A DNA stretch of 64,000 nucleotides from Anisodus tanguticus (GCA_034509755.1 CM067541.1:22122001-22186000); one strand, 5' to 3'. Counted from the first letter of the stretch, positions 47,120 through 58,978 are shown. A program made the numbers and translations. The notes: generated by a model from the sequence alone, not told the origin.

Positions 47120-48357
47120 TGTAACACCTCGTACCTTTAAACTAAGCCTTGTTCATGATATAAGAGTGTAGGAAACCAATACGGGAAAGTTAAAGTTGAA
47201 AACCAATTTCAATTCTGGAGACCCAATTTTACGCTAGAGATTGACAGACCGTACAAGTTTGACAGACCGTCGAAATGAACCGTAAAAGTTGTTTTTGAAA
47301 TTGACGGATCACAGTAAATTTTATGGACCATATAAGATTATACGGCCCATGATTTTATACCGTAACATTCTCTCCAGCTTTTGTCATTCACTGGAAATTT
47401 GCATTTACGTGACGGTCCGATTGTAAGGACTGTATAATTATACAGTCCCTTCTTAGAATGTAGAAAATTTGACCGACTATATAATACGACCATAGTTTCC
47501 CCGACGCAGCAATCAGTATAAATATGATTAGTTTTAAAAATTAGCTTTTAATACTCTCAAGCCCTAGAATGAAATTCCTCTCTTCCCAACCTTCTCCTAC
47601 ATCGAGGTAAGCCTTTATCATGCAATTCTAAGCGATTCTAACATCGTCCTCATGAATTATAAGTGAATTTCATCGTTCTTAACCTAGGGTTTTCAAAAAA
47701 ATCCAACTCAAGGAATTAAAAGTTCAATCTTTGGGTTCTTCCTTCCAAGTTCAGATATTTAAGACAAGTATTGGAGCAAATAAGGTATGTAGAGCTTCTA
47801 TCCATGTTTTTTCCCACACCACGTTTTCCATGAAACATGAATTCTTCATAAGTTTAGTATTTTGTTCTATTATGATGATAACCCTAATACATGTAATACT
47901 ATACGTCATGCCTATATTATAATTCATCAATTGTATTCATGATAGGTCATTACGATTGTCATGAACCTATCCGTAATCCATGAACGCATGCTTTGAATTC
48001 CATGAGTTTATAAATAAAAGTTATAATTATTATTACTCAGTTCTATGAAATTATACATGCTTTTCATGATTTATACAAGTTATATGATATAACTATTCAC
48101 ATGTTAAACTATAATTGAAAACCATGTTTACAAGTTATTTTCATGAAATCCATGGGATTACAAGCAAACTATTTTCAAGTACGTGTTTTGGGAGTTGAAC
48201 AGATCACTGAGAATGCTTAGACAGCCTGAAACTACGGTTGCCAGCATAGGATAAGGATTGCTCCGCCCAGTTAGAACGATACCTTTATGTTACCCATTAT
48301 GGGTTATTGGATCCACTCATGTCATATTCATGTCTTGTACCTCGGTAAGGTATGAGA
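47120..48357 (+). repeat. LTR-B copy 5, right-truncated
   Basis: TGTAACACCTC to CTCGGTAAGGTATGAGA, then joined to LINE sequence. The join corresponds to about 20340 in LTR-B copy 3 and 23592 in the LINE, so roughly 3.25 kb present at 20.3-23.6 kb is missing. A perfect 22-bp palindrome centred on TATAATTATA lies at 47427-47448. Confidence 0.85.
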
Positions 48358-49129
48358 GGGGGTACCAATCATATTCAATAGCTTGATGAAAAATACCAGA
48401 GAGAGTTCCAACCTCAATTGCATCCACAAGAGGTTGGGAGGCATCAACCTCCACTAGAGCCCTATCATATGAGATTCTTTCCATATCATTTGTAATCTTG
48501 TCAGTATAGAGTGATCTCCCAATAGCACTGTCTAGTTTACACAAAGCTTTACTAGACCAATAACCCACTGGTAAACCTAGAAAAGTAACCCATATTGAAA
48601 TGGTAGTTATTATATCGGGGTCAAACTCAAAATCAATCTCCAAGTTTTGGACAATAAATGGTTTGTTGTGATATGTATTAGGTCCTCCCATTAAAATCTT
48701 ACCACAATCCTCAACTGACGCAAATCTAAATATAAAATATCCAGAATCATGGGCAATGATTTGGGGTTTGGAAACAACACTCCAATGATACCTACCAAAA
48801 CATTCCATCGACTTCATATAAGGTGTATCCCCAATTACGAATCCAATTAGAACATTTTTCCAATAACCCTTTTGTGTTATTAAATCATCCTCAACAATAT
48901 TCACAAAAACTTTGCCTTGATTCATGCCCGGAGGTATATAAGTGAGTGGTTTACCTTTTTGAGCTAGTCGGTTTTGTACATAATCCGTCTTAATCTTAGT
49001 TTTAGGTTGAGTAGAGGTCACCACATTAGAGAACTGCAGACGATGAGTAGCCGGTGACGCATCCGATTCTCCAAAATCCTTTAGTTTCACTGAGGTTTGC
49101 GAGTCTGTATCGAAGACCATATCCTCCAC
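48358..49129 (-). pseudogene. LINE ORF1, copy 2, open but truncated
   Basis: The frame starts MEDMVFDTDSQTS at 49129 and stays open through the DUF4283 domain (VFVNIVEDDLITQKGYWKNVLIGFVIGD to IWVTFLGLPVGYWSSKALCKL) and on to HQAIEYDWYP, where the fragment ends. The frame then reads into antisense LTR-B to a stop at 48317. The zinc knuckle is lost. Unlike copy 1 it has no internal stop. Confidence 0.8.
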
Positions 49130-49530
49130 CTCCTCTGGAATAGACAGGTGAGAGAGGGCAATTTACAACGAGTTCCATTCGCCGGCGTAACAATATTCGC
49201 CGGAATCGCAGTTGTTTTCCCCAAGTTTTCCATGGATTTTATCTTCAAGGTGTACTTTAGCAGGCCTTGCTAATAATGCGCCGAGAGCACATGACTATTT
49301 TATGTCATTAATCAGTTTTAATTCAACAAAACTCGCTCATCCTAGGGGAAAATTTTCTTAGAAAGAATTTATCTATTTACCTTTATGAAAAAAAATATTT
49401 TCTCGTAAATAAGGTAAACTTAATTTACTTAATGTTACCTTTATGTTTTCATGAGATAACATCAATCTGAAGTGGACTTTGCCTCTACAACTATATAAAT
49501 GCTTAAAAGATCATGTTCAAACTCTAAGAA
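48358..49530 (-). mobile_element. Second LINE fragment (ORF1 part and 5' flank), reverse strand
   Basis: Collinear with 23592-24760 including the flank with ACTATATAAATGC. All of ORF2 is missing. It sits after LTR-B as copy 1 does, which shows it is part of a larger duplicated block and not a separate LINE insertion. Confidence 0.85.
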
Positions 49531-49565
49531 AAAACTTGATATGTCAGTCTTCATATTAATTACTA

Positions 49566-50547
49566 ATGCTATCCTGCTTGACTTGTTTATAGGGTATAAT
49601 AGGGTAAAAACTTTTTTGTACGTGGTGTTTAGATACTTGCTAATTACTTGTTATGATACTTAGATAAAATGCGATGATTTTTTTTTTCTCACCAAAAAAT
49701 AGTTTATTGACTTTCTAATACTTTATAATGCAATTGCATTCTCTAGTCCTATTATTGTTTTTGTTTTTGTATTTTGTAACTTATCAATTACTTGAACAAA
49801 AATGAGTAAATTTTATGTTATGAAAAAATAATTTAGTGATTTTGGTGTACTAAAATAAAAATTGAGTGACTATTCGTGAAATTATCCATGTTTTGTCATG
49901 TGAGATTGAGTAATATTTTATTAGACTTGCATTGACGGCAAATGTTATTAATTTCTTACTTAAAAGAAGTTTTATTAGCACAAATATTGGTGACCAAAAA
50001 TTTGTACTGCAAACCAACTGTGGTCCCATAAAATGAGATAATTTGATCTTAGAATATGGTTACTAATGTTTTAATTAGATTACTTTAATCTCATGTATGC
50101 TTTGTCTCTATTGCTCTACCACTATATAATGCTACACAAGACCTTACTCCAAATCATTCAAAAGCTTATAAAATTTCTTTTTTTTTTATAGAAAGTGTAT
50201 TAGTAAGCAAAATACGGCCAAAATTGTTATGAAGTCTGCTTTCTTTGTTGCTTTGTTGCTGATCACCATGGGTTTGTTTCGCTTTAATTCTTATTTTCTT
50301 AAGCCTTGAACCTTTAATCTATTAATTTTTATTTTCATTGTAATTTTTTATAAGACGGGTGTCTTGGAACAACAATAAAGTTATCTTTATATGATCTATA
50401 TAGGTCATAGGTTTAATCCATAAAATCAATCATGGTTGCTAATAGAATAACCTTGTCCTCTCTTTATGTATGTATGTATGTATATGTGTGTGTATACATA
50501 TAAATTTGAGTGAGAAGCATACTAGACCATGAATAAAGCTAGAATTC
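49566..50547 (+). pseudogene. Peptide gene copy P2: promoter and exon 1 only
   Basis: Collinear with 33228-34195. TATATAA is at 50124-50130. Exon 1 (50229-50271) is intact: MKSAFFVALLLITM plus one base, then a GT donor. The intron is cut at about 50547, inside the sequence after the TATG microsatellite, and exon 2 is gone. It is replaced by a 42-base filler and then integrase sequence of A copy 4. It cannot make the mature peptide. Confidence 0.7.
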
Positions 50548-50589
50548 TAATTACAGGTTACCCAAAAATTAGTACCCTAGCCAAATCAG

Positions 50590-51225
50590 TGGCTTTGTAT
50601 AGACGGAGATGTAGATCTCCTATCGGATGGTTCGAGCTAGGCGAATCAAAGTTATTTGGGCCTGATTTAGTACACCAAGCCATAGAGAAGGTAAAGTTAA
50701 TCCAAGAACGGTTGTTAGCCACTCAGAGTCGCCAGAAGTCGTATTCAAATGTGAGACGGTGAGACTTAGAGTTTCAGGTAAATGATTGGGTCTTCTTGAA
50801 AGATTTCGGCTATGAAGGGGGTAATGAGATTCGGGAAGAAGGGAAAGATGAGCCCAAGATATATTAGGCCATATCGCATAATTCGACGAATTGGTCAAGT
50901 AGCTTATGAATTGGACTTGCCTTGAGAGTTGGAGTTCGCTCATCCGGTTTTCCATGTTTTCATGTTGAGAGCATGTATTGAAGATACTTCCCGGATTGTA
51001 CCGATTGGTGATGTGCAGATCACAGAGGATTTATCATATGAAAAGGTTCCTATTGCTATCGTAGATCGAAAAGTCCTCAAGCTGAGGACTAAAGAAGTAG
51101 CCTCCGTGAAAGTTCTATGGCGAAATAAAAACGTGGAAGAGATGACATGGGAGACGGAAGAGAAAATGATGCACAAGTATCCATACCTATTCCAGACCAA
51201 CGCCGATCTTCCAAAAGAAGCATAA
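50590..51225 (+). pseudogene. Integrase C-terminus and chromodomain-like tail, A copy 4
   Basis: 50590-50762 reads YRRRCRSPIGWFELGESKLF and DLVHQAIEKVKLIQERLLA. After a stop and frameshift, 50929-51225 reads FAHPVFHVFMLRACIEDTS, LSYEKVPIAIVDRK and VKVLWRNKNVEEMTWETEEK, and ends at the natural stop after PYLFQTNADLPKEA. The catalytic core is missing. Confidence 0.85.
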
Positions 51226-51399
51226 GGTGAATTATTCCTGATATTATAGTTAATGCTTGCGTACCATGTGAGGTCTAATGTAGTGATGTATGTTACCTTA
51301 TATGGCCGTGAAAAAAATAGTTGTATTTTCAAGCTACGTAACGGGGATTAGATATGTCACCCTAACATTCGAGGATGAATGTTTTTAAGGGGGGAAGGA

Positions 51400-52403
51400 T
51401 GTAACATCCCGTAATTTTGGGCGATGGTTTGAGCACCTAAACATAGGAAAGTAGACCCGAGCCTTGGGAAATTTATATTATATTTACGTATGGAAATGAA
51501 GAACTTAGTATATAAAAGGATTAAATCTTGAAATAATTTAGGAATTAGTAAGTATGACGACAGGGATTATTAATAATTAAGTGATGTGAATTAATGCACA
51601 TGGGCCCTTGATTAATGGATAGCAATTAATATTGGTGAGGTGTAATGTCACATGGGGGGAGTGACACGATTAGTGCCATGGTGTTGAGAAAATGGCCATA
51701 ACTTGCCACATGTTAAGCCAATATATATCTAGTCTCTAGACTAGCTATACTCTAAGATAATCAATTTGTTAGCTAATGTGTACTACTGCTGCACGCACTC
51801 CATTACTTTTGCCTTCTTGTTCTATCATTAAAGATCAATCCAAGAATGACCAAATTGTTAGCTAATTGATTTACAAAGGGGAGCAAAACGTTTACAAAAA
51901 AAAGGGGAAAACTTGTTACTGTCTCCATATCAATTTTGTTACAAATTCAATTTGAAATCCAGTGTTACGCTTTCGGACAGTGTTAGCAACAATAGCAGCC
52001 CTCTTGACTTAGATAATTAAGTGGAATCAAGGAATGTTAAGGCAAATTATTTATTTCTCTTGGTATGTTCCATGTAACGAAACGTAACCGTGATATTATT
52101 CCATAAATTACTCCTCTTAGTAGTTAAGGAATGTTCATATTATTAATTTCTATGTTAAAAGCATGTGTAAATACGTTCCTAAATCCTTATTGAGGTATGT
52201 AGGAAAGATGTTGATATTCCCAATGTTAGCCGAAGGTACAAGGATATTATGTCATCCGATAAGTTCAAAAGTGTTTCATTGTTATTCATGCATTTTTATT
52301 TGCATTATATTCATGTATTATCCTGGACCCACATATGTTATATACGCTACTTTATGGTATCAATATATATATGTAGGGGATGGGGAAAAGGGAAAGGCGT
52401 TAT
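51400..52403 (+). repeat. 3' LTR of A copy 4, right-truncated
   Basis: TGTAACATCCCG to GGAAAGGCGTTATA. Lacks the right 0.8 kb, including the tandem motif. Confidence 0.85.
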
Positions 52404-52805
52404 AATGCAATTGTATTCTCTAGTCCTATTGTTGTTTTTGTTTTTGTATTTCTAACTTATCGATTACTTGAACAAAAATGAGTAGATTTTATGTTATGAA
52501 AAAATAATTTAGTGATTTTGGTGTAATAAAATAAAAATTGAGTGACTATTTGTGAAATTATCCATGTTTTGTCATGTGAGATTGAGTAATCTTTTATTAG
52601 ACTTGCATTTATGGCTAATGTTATTAATTTCTTACTTGAAAGAAGTTTTATTAGCACAAATATTCAAATTGGTGACAAAAAATTTGTACTGCTAACCAAC
52701 TGTGGTCCCATAAGATCAGATAATTTGATCTTAGAATATGGTTACTAATGTTTTAAGTAGATTACTTTAATCTCATGTATGCTTTGTCTCTATTGCTCTA
52801 CCACT
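52404..52805. other. Upstream region of peptide gene copy P3, no other gene
   Basis: Collinear with 33388-33783. It begins at the join with LTR-A and leads into the TATATAA at 52806-52812. The element LTR now lies about 0.5 kb upstream of the gene and could affect its expression. Confidence 0.6.
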
Positions 52806-52812
52806 ATATAAT
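52806..52812 (+). promoter_or_regulatory. TATA box of peptide gene copy P3
   Basis: ACTATATAATGC, about 100 bases before the ATG at 52908. It is conserved in P1 and P2. Confidence 0.55.
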
Positions 52813-52907
52813 GCTACTCAAGACCTTACTCCAAATCATTCAAAAGTTTATAAAATTTCTTTTTTTATAGAAAGTGTATTAGTAAGCAAAATACGGCCAA
52901 AATTGTT

Positions 52908-53536
52908 ATGAAGTCTTCTTTCTTTGTTGCTTTGTTGCTGATCACCATGGGTTTGTTTCTCTTTAATTCTTATTTTCTTATGCCTTGAACCTTTAATCTA
53001 TTAATTTTTATTTTCATTGTAATTTTTTATACGACGGGTGTCTTGGAACAGCAATAAAGTTATCTTTGTATGATCTATATAGGTCATAGGTTTAATCCAT
53101 AAAATCAATCATGGTTGCTAATAGCATGGCCTTGTCCTCTCTTTATGTATGTATGTATGTATGTATGTATATGTGTGTGTATACATATAAATTTGAGTGA
53201 GAGGCATACTAGACCATGAATAAAGCTAGAATTCCAAGAGAATCCTCTTCCTTAAGGTATATTCGATATATGAAATTACGGGGTGTCATAGATTGTCACT
53301 ATAATGTTTCAATAGCAAAGAAAAACATATGTGAAATGCTGATTTAATTTGTTTAAATATTTTCAGTTGCAGAGTTTTCATCCAACAAGGTTGAAGCGAG
53401 GAACCATTGTGATTCTTCTGCTGATTGTCATTGTGTTGTGGGTCTCAACCCTCGTTGTTTTTTGCATTTTTGTATTTGCACTGCCAACTCAAAGTTTGAA
53501 GTGCCTTCCATACATAGCGTGAAACCCAAGAATTGA
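52908..53536 (+). CDS. Small secreted six-cysteine (defensin-like/NCR-like) peptide, copy P3, intact
   Basis: Two exons: 52908-52950 (43 bases) and 53367-53536 (170 bases), with a GT-AG intron of 416 bases. Together they give 70 codons plus stop. Residues 1 to about 25 form a signal peptide (MKSSFFVALLLITM core, likely cut after VEA). The mature part has cysteines at 29, 35, 37, 45, 50 and 52, spaced C-x5-C-x-C-x7-C-x4-C-x-C (CDSSADCHC ... CFLHFCIC), then a basic tail ending KPKN. I do not recognise the exact family. The layout resembles plant defensin-like or NCR-like peptides, which are secreted and act in defence or signalling. Two acceptors six bases apart (TTTCAG and TTGCAG) both keep the frame. 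It is the only family member here with both exons in frame. Whether it is expressed cannot be told from sequence. Confidence 0.65.
53140..53190 (+). repeat. TATG/TGTG microsatellite in the P3 intron
   Basis: A (TATG)n run followed by TGTGTGTG and TATACATAT. P3 has about two more units than P1 (34113-34150) and P2 (50463-50500). Confidence 0.8.
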
Positions 53537-53678
53537 TGTTGGAATAAAAATTTATTCACGCTTGATATTTACATGTATTGGGTAGGGGATGTGATTTTAT
53601 TATCGATGTATCGGCACTTGTCTGTGTATGTTTCGATTTCCTAAATATATGTTGACTTCAAAACTCTTACATTGAGTA

Positions 53679-53790
53679 ATACTCCCTCCGTCTCAAATTA
53701 TTTTATCGTGATTTTTAAACATAATTGTTACAAATTATTTGTCATTTTAAAAGTTCAAGACAAAATTATTATTTCTTTTCATTCTACCCG
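53679..53790. mobile_element. Fragment of a Stowaway-like MITE (second copy)
   Basis: ACTCCCTCCGTCTCAAATTATTT, parallel to 34660-34760, carried in the same duplicated block. Confidence 0.55.
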
Positions 53791-53879
53791 TAGTAGTAAT
53801 TGTTTCGAAGATTTACTATTTCTAAACTTTGAGGCTCAAACCCTCAATTTCTACAACCCAAATACAGATAAATACTAAA

Positions 53880-54350
53880 TAAACAGTGGAAGTCGTGGGA
53901 AATATCACAAGGGTTAGAAACTTACCCTCTTCAAGATAAGAACGCAACAAAAATCACTAAAATAGGAGCTCTAAAACTCAACATATGAAATAAAATGTCC
54001 AAATCCCGATTTTGAGATATTTCTTCCGCAATTGCGGTCTTTTTACCGGTTTTGTGGTCCCACCACATTTGTGGTCTCTGAAGATTCGGCCTCTGCTATC
54101 CCACCACAATTGCGGTCCTTTTTACTGCTTTTGGGGTTGCACCAGAAATTAATTTTTTTTCCAATAACTAAAATAGACATAACTCTCATATACGACCTCG
54201 AAATTCGACCAGTGTTTTTGCTACGATTGTATAATCATGATATGAATCTAAAGGTTCAATCAAAATATAATATAGAGCTCATTTGATCAATATAGTACCA
54301 TTTATGCCCCAAGAAATGACATTGAAACATCAAATATGGGTTCTTCCTTC
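53880..54350. repeat. Unassigned repeat block, second copy
   Basis: Collinear with 34860-35325, with the CCGCAATTGCGGTC phrase and its variants. No coding sequence. Confidence 0.4.
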
Positions 54351-55198
54351 CTTAAAAGTTCAAGCTATGGGTTCTTCCTTCCAAGTTCAGATTTTTAAGA
54401 CAAGTATTGGAGCGAATAAGGTATGTAGAGCTTCTATCAACGTGTGGGAATATCCATTTTTTGCCCACCCCATGTTTTTTGCATGAAATACGAATTCTTC
54501 ATAAGTTTAGGATTTTGTTCTATTATCATGATAACCCTAACACATGTAATACTATACGGCATGCCTATATTACAATTCAACAATTGTATTCATGATAGAT
54601 CATTATGATTGTCATGAATCTATCCGTAATCCATAAATGCATGCTTTAAATTCCATGAGTTCATAAATACAAGTTATAATTATTATTACTCAGTTTCATG
54701 AAATTAATCATACTTTTCATGATTTATACAAGTTATATGATATAACTATTCACATGTTAAACAATAATTGCAAACCATGTTTACAAGTTATTTTCATGAA
54801 ATCCATGGGCTTACAAGTCAACTATTTTCAAGTACATATTTAGGGAGTTGCACAGATTACCGAGAAGGTTCAGACAACCTGAAACTACGTTGCCAGCTAG
54901 GATAAGAATCGCTCCACCCAGTTAGGACGATATCTTCATGTTACACATTGCGGGTTATTGGATCCACTCATGTCATATTCATATCCTATGCCATTGTAAT
55001 GTACGAGATGGCTTAGCTGATCGGGCAGAGATCGGACGTCACGTTCCAGCGTGGTGGTTTTATATCGGTTATACTAATGCTCTCACAATAGATATACACC
55101 TATAAAACCTGACAAGATTTTATACATCTTACTTTATTCATGTCAGGTCATGTTAATATTTAGTTTTCTGTCCTATTATTTCATGTGCCTACTTAATT
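54351..55198 (+). repeat. LTR-B fragment before A copy 5
   Basis: Same left and right breakpoints as 35326-36169. Confidence 0.8.
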
Positions 55199-56091
55199 AT
55201 TCATGCATTTTAATTTGCATTATATTCATGTATTATCCTGGATCCACATGTGTTATATACACTACTCTACGGTATTAATATATATACGTAGGGGATGGGG
55301 AAAAGGGAAAGGCGTTATATACGCGTCACCACCTGCAGTTGGTACAGATATAACAAAAAGAAAGATGCCCATATGAGGCCAATATTAATGCCCTTGTGTG
55401 GCCAATATGATATGATGCCCTTGTGTGGCCGATATGAAATGATGCCCCCAGAGGCTGTTATGGGAAGGAAGATGCCCTTGTGTGGCCAATATTTATATGT
55501 ATACCACATTTGCATTGTGCATGACATTTAGGCATATGTATTAGGAACCTCAGGGGCATTTACTACTGGTCAGCTATTTCTATCTTGGTCGACTATTTCT
55601 GTATCAGATTGTTATATATCTCTGTTATAATGTTTTTTATGCCTTACATACTCAGTACATTAGTCATACTGACGTCTCTTTTGTCAGGGGATACTGCGTT
55701 TCATGCCCGTAGGTTGTAGGCATGGCGATGATCCACGTTAGTAGGTTGCTGACTCAGCGGATTTTTAGAGCACTCCCCTTGTTTCGGAGTGTCAGTCTAA
55801 TCTCGGTATGGTATATTTTTTCATATATATATGGGTATAGTGGGGCCCTGTCCTGACCTTTTGATATCACATACTCTTTAGAGGCTTGTAGACAGGTGTC
55901 TTGTGTGTAGCAGTCCTGTATGGCCTTGGGTTTCTGATTTACTATTTCTATATTTATATATGTCAGCAGAGTACTGAGTAACGCCCCTTTTGATCATGGA
56001 TAATTATGGGTAGATGTTAAATGTATGGCTAGTGGTACCCGGCGGCTAGGGTCCGGGTGCCCATCGCGGCCCTCCGATTTGGGTCGTGACA
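55199..56091 (+). repeat. 5' LTR of A copy 5, left-truncated
   Basis: Right half of LTR-A ending GGGTCGTGACA, with the same left breakpoint as 36170. Relative to copy 3 it lacks the GTCGGCCTTTGGGATGTATA stretch near 55930. Confidence 0.85.
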
Positions 56092-56300
56092 AACTTGGTA
56101 TCATAGAATGTCTGTCCTAGGGAGTGTACAAGCCGTGTCTACTAGAGTCTTGTTTATGGGTGTGTTGTGCACCACACTTATAAGTAGGAGGCTACCTGAC
56201 ATTTAGGGATGGTTTAGATTCTTTCATCTCACAAATCGTGTAGTAGAGCTGAGTTATAAGCATTTCATTCCTAATCCATCTCGTGTTTATGATTCCAGCG

Positions 56301-56470
56301 ATGCCTACCGCAAGGAAGAAGTTCAAGAGTATGAGGCCATTGGATACGGCTGCAGGCGAAGGTACTAGATGATTGCCACCCACTAGCGAAGGCCAGAGTG
56401 AGACCCTCGGTGCGACTTCTTCGTATGATTCCCCCAGTTCACCACATCCGGAGGAGATTAGTAGAGCTGC
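56301..56470 (+). pseudogene. gag N-terminal fragment, A copy 5
   Basis: Starts MPTARKKFKSM and runs through EGQSETLGATSSYDSPSSP to RAA, with a stop near 56368. It is cut at GAGCTGCA and fused to RT. Only the Ser/Pro-rich leader of gag is left. Confidence 0.7.
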
Positions 56471-57413
56471 ATTTATAAATTTAATGAACAACATATTTCT
56501 CCCATTTCTGGATGTATTTGTGATAATATTTATAGATGATATTCTGGTTTACTCACACTTAGAAGCAGTGCATGTGGATCATTTATGGATAGTACTACAG
56601 ACGCTTCGGGACTATAAGTTGTATGCCAAGCTCTCCAAGTATGAATTTTGGTTGAATTCAGTGGCTTTCCTTGGTCATATAGTGTCAGACGAAGGTCTAT
56701 AAGTTGACACTTAGAAGATTGAAGAAGTGAAGAATTGCTCGAGGCCTACGACTCTATCAGAGGTTCACAGCTTTTTGGGCTTAGCCGGCTATTATAGGAA
56801 GTTTGTAGAAGGGTTTTCTACCATATCAACATCATTAACAAAGTTGACACAAAAGGCCATAAAGTTCCAGTGGTCTGATGCTTGTGCGCAGAGCTTCTAA
56901 GAGTTGAAAGACAGACTAACATTGGCACTAGTCCTCACTCTTCTCAAGGGTCCAGAAGGCTACATTGTGTATTGTGATGCCTCGGGAGCAGGTTTAGGAT
57001 GTGTCCTAATGCAGCATGGTAAAGTGATTGCCTATGCTTCAAGGCAATTGAGGAAACATGAGAAAAACTATCTAACACACAATTTGGAGTTGGCCGCAGT
57101 GGTTTATGCACTGAAGATTTGGCGGCATTACTTGTATGGTGTTCATGTAGATATTTTCACAGATCATAAAAGTCTACAATACATATTCAGACAGAAGGAG
57201 TTGAATCCAAGGCAGAGAAGGTGACTTGAATTATTGAAGGATTATGATGTGGACATCTTATATCATCCCGTTAAAGCTAATATTGTGGCAGACGTGCTCA
57301 GTCGTAAGTCGATGATCAGCTCGACTTTGATGCAAACCGAAAAAGAGTTAGTAAGGAAACTCCATCAGTTAGCTAGTTTGGGAGTCCGGTTAAGGGATTC
57401 AGAGGATGGTGAT
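56471..57413 (+). pseudogene. Reverse transcriptase (C-terminal half) and RNase H, A copy 5
   Basis: 56471-56702 carries FINLMNNIFLPFLDVFVIIF and IDDILVYSHLEA with the catalytic pair intact, and LSKYEFWLNSVAFLGHIVSD, then a stop. RNase H in 56904-57224 reads YCDASGAGLGCVLMQ, THNLELAAVVYALKIW, FTDHKSLQYIFRQKE. A stop at 57223 separates it from VADVLSRKSM (57234 on). The N-terminal fingers of RT are deleted. Confidence 0.85.
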
Positions 57414-58978
57414 TTTTACGGACCATATAAGATTATACGGCCCATCATTTTTTACCGTAACATTCTCTCCAATTTTTGTCATTTACTGGAAATTTGCATT
57501 TACATGACGGTCCAATTGTACGGACTGTATAATTATACAGTCCCTTCTTAGACCTAGAAAAATCGACGAACTATATAATACGACCGTAGTTTCCCCGACG
57601 CAGCAATCAGTATAAATATGGGACTTAGTTTTAAAAATTAGTTTTTTACTCTCAAGCCCTAGAACGAAGTTCCTATCTTCCCAACCTTCTCCTACATGGA
57701 GGTAAGCCTTTATCATGCAATTCTAAGCGATTCTAACATCGTCCTCATGAATTCTAAGTGAAATTCATCGTTCTTAACCTAGGGTTTTCAAAAAAATCCA
57801 ACTCAAGGAATTAAAAGTTCAAGCTTTAGGTTCTTCATTCAAAGTTCAGATTTTTAAGACAAGTATTGGAGCAAATAAGGTATGTAGAGCTTCTATCCAT
57901 GTTTTTTCCCACGCCACATTTTCCATAAAATATGAATTCTTCATAAGTTTAGTGTTTTGTTCTATTATGATGATAACCCAAATACATGTAATACTATACG
58001 TCATGCCTATATTATAATTCATCAATTGTATTCATGATAGGTCATTACGATTGTCATGAACCTATCTATAATCCATGAACGCATGCTTTGAATTCCATCA
58101 GTTCATAAATACAAGTTATAATTATTATTACTCAGTTCCATGAAATTATACATGCTTTTCATGATTTATACAAGTTATATGATATAACTATTCACATGTT
58201 AAACTATAATTGCAAACCATGTTTAGAAGTTATTTTCATGAAATCCATGGGATTACAAGAAACTATTTTCAAGTACATGTTTTGGAAGTTGCATAGATTA
58301 CTGAGAAGGCTCAGACAGCCTGAAACTACGGTTGCCAGCATAGGATAAGGATTTCTCTGCCCAGTTAGGACAATACCTTTATGTTATCCATTGCGGGTTA
58401 TTGGATCCACTCATATCATATTGGTGTCTCGTACCTCGGTAAGGTATGAGATGGCTTAACTGATCGGGCAGAGATCAGACACCACATTCCAGCATGGTGG
58501 TTTCATGTCAGTGATACTAATGCTCTCCCACAGATATACAGCTATATTGTTTTACAAGATTTTTTACATGTTACTTTATTCATATCAGATCATGTTAATA
58601 TTTAGTTTTCTGTCCTATTATTTCATATGCATGCTTAATTTTTTAGTCGTTTTACATACAGTACATTTCAAATGTACTAACGTCCCTTTTCATGGAGCCT
58701 GCACTTCACGGTGCATGTGCTAAGTTTCAGGATGACGAATCTTCTTATTAGGATTTGTCTCAGTATCAGCTATTGGTGAGCCCCATTTCCTTCGGGGTGT
58801 CAATCAGTTATTTTACATGTTATTCTTTATAGTAAAGGTAGGCCATGGCCTTATCATGGTAAAATAGTTTTGCAGTCAGACTCACATTTCAGAGGTTTCA
58901 TAGACTAGACTAGTTTAGCATGTCATGTCAGTCATGTCAGTATTAGTTTTCAAACTTACTATGTTTTCAGATACTTTC
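57414..58978 (+). repeat. LTR-B copy 6, left-truncated, before A copy 6
   Basis: Starts inside the ACGG/CCGT cluster (TTTACGGACCATATAAG) and runs to CTTTC (58974-58978). The perfect 22-bp palindrome is at 57522-57543. It corresponds to 6335-7768 but keeps the 115 bases missing there. Confidence 0.85.

Larger units (their letters stand above)
50590..52403 (+). mobile_element. Gypsy element A, copy 4: 3' part only
   Basis: Begins inside the integrase (GCTTTGTATAGACGGAGATG) and continues to the pol end, polypurine tract (51388-51399) and the first 1.0 kb of the 3' LTR (51400-52403). The LTR stops at GGCGTTATA and is joined to peptide-gene flank (ATGCAATTGTATTC), sharing TTATA at the join. Confidence 0.88.
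55199..57413 (+). mobile_element. Gypsy element A, copy 5: internally deleted
   Basis: Truncated 5' LTR (55199-56091), primer site (56096-56107), leader hairpin (about 56152-56183), start of gag, then a jump near 56471 into RT and on through RNase H. It ends at about 57413 in the linker before integrase, where it is joined to LTR-B. The 5' half matches copy 3. Confidence 0.87.
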
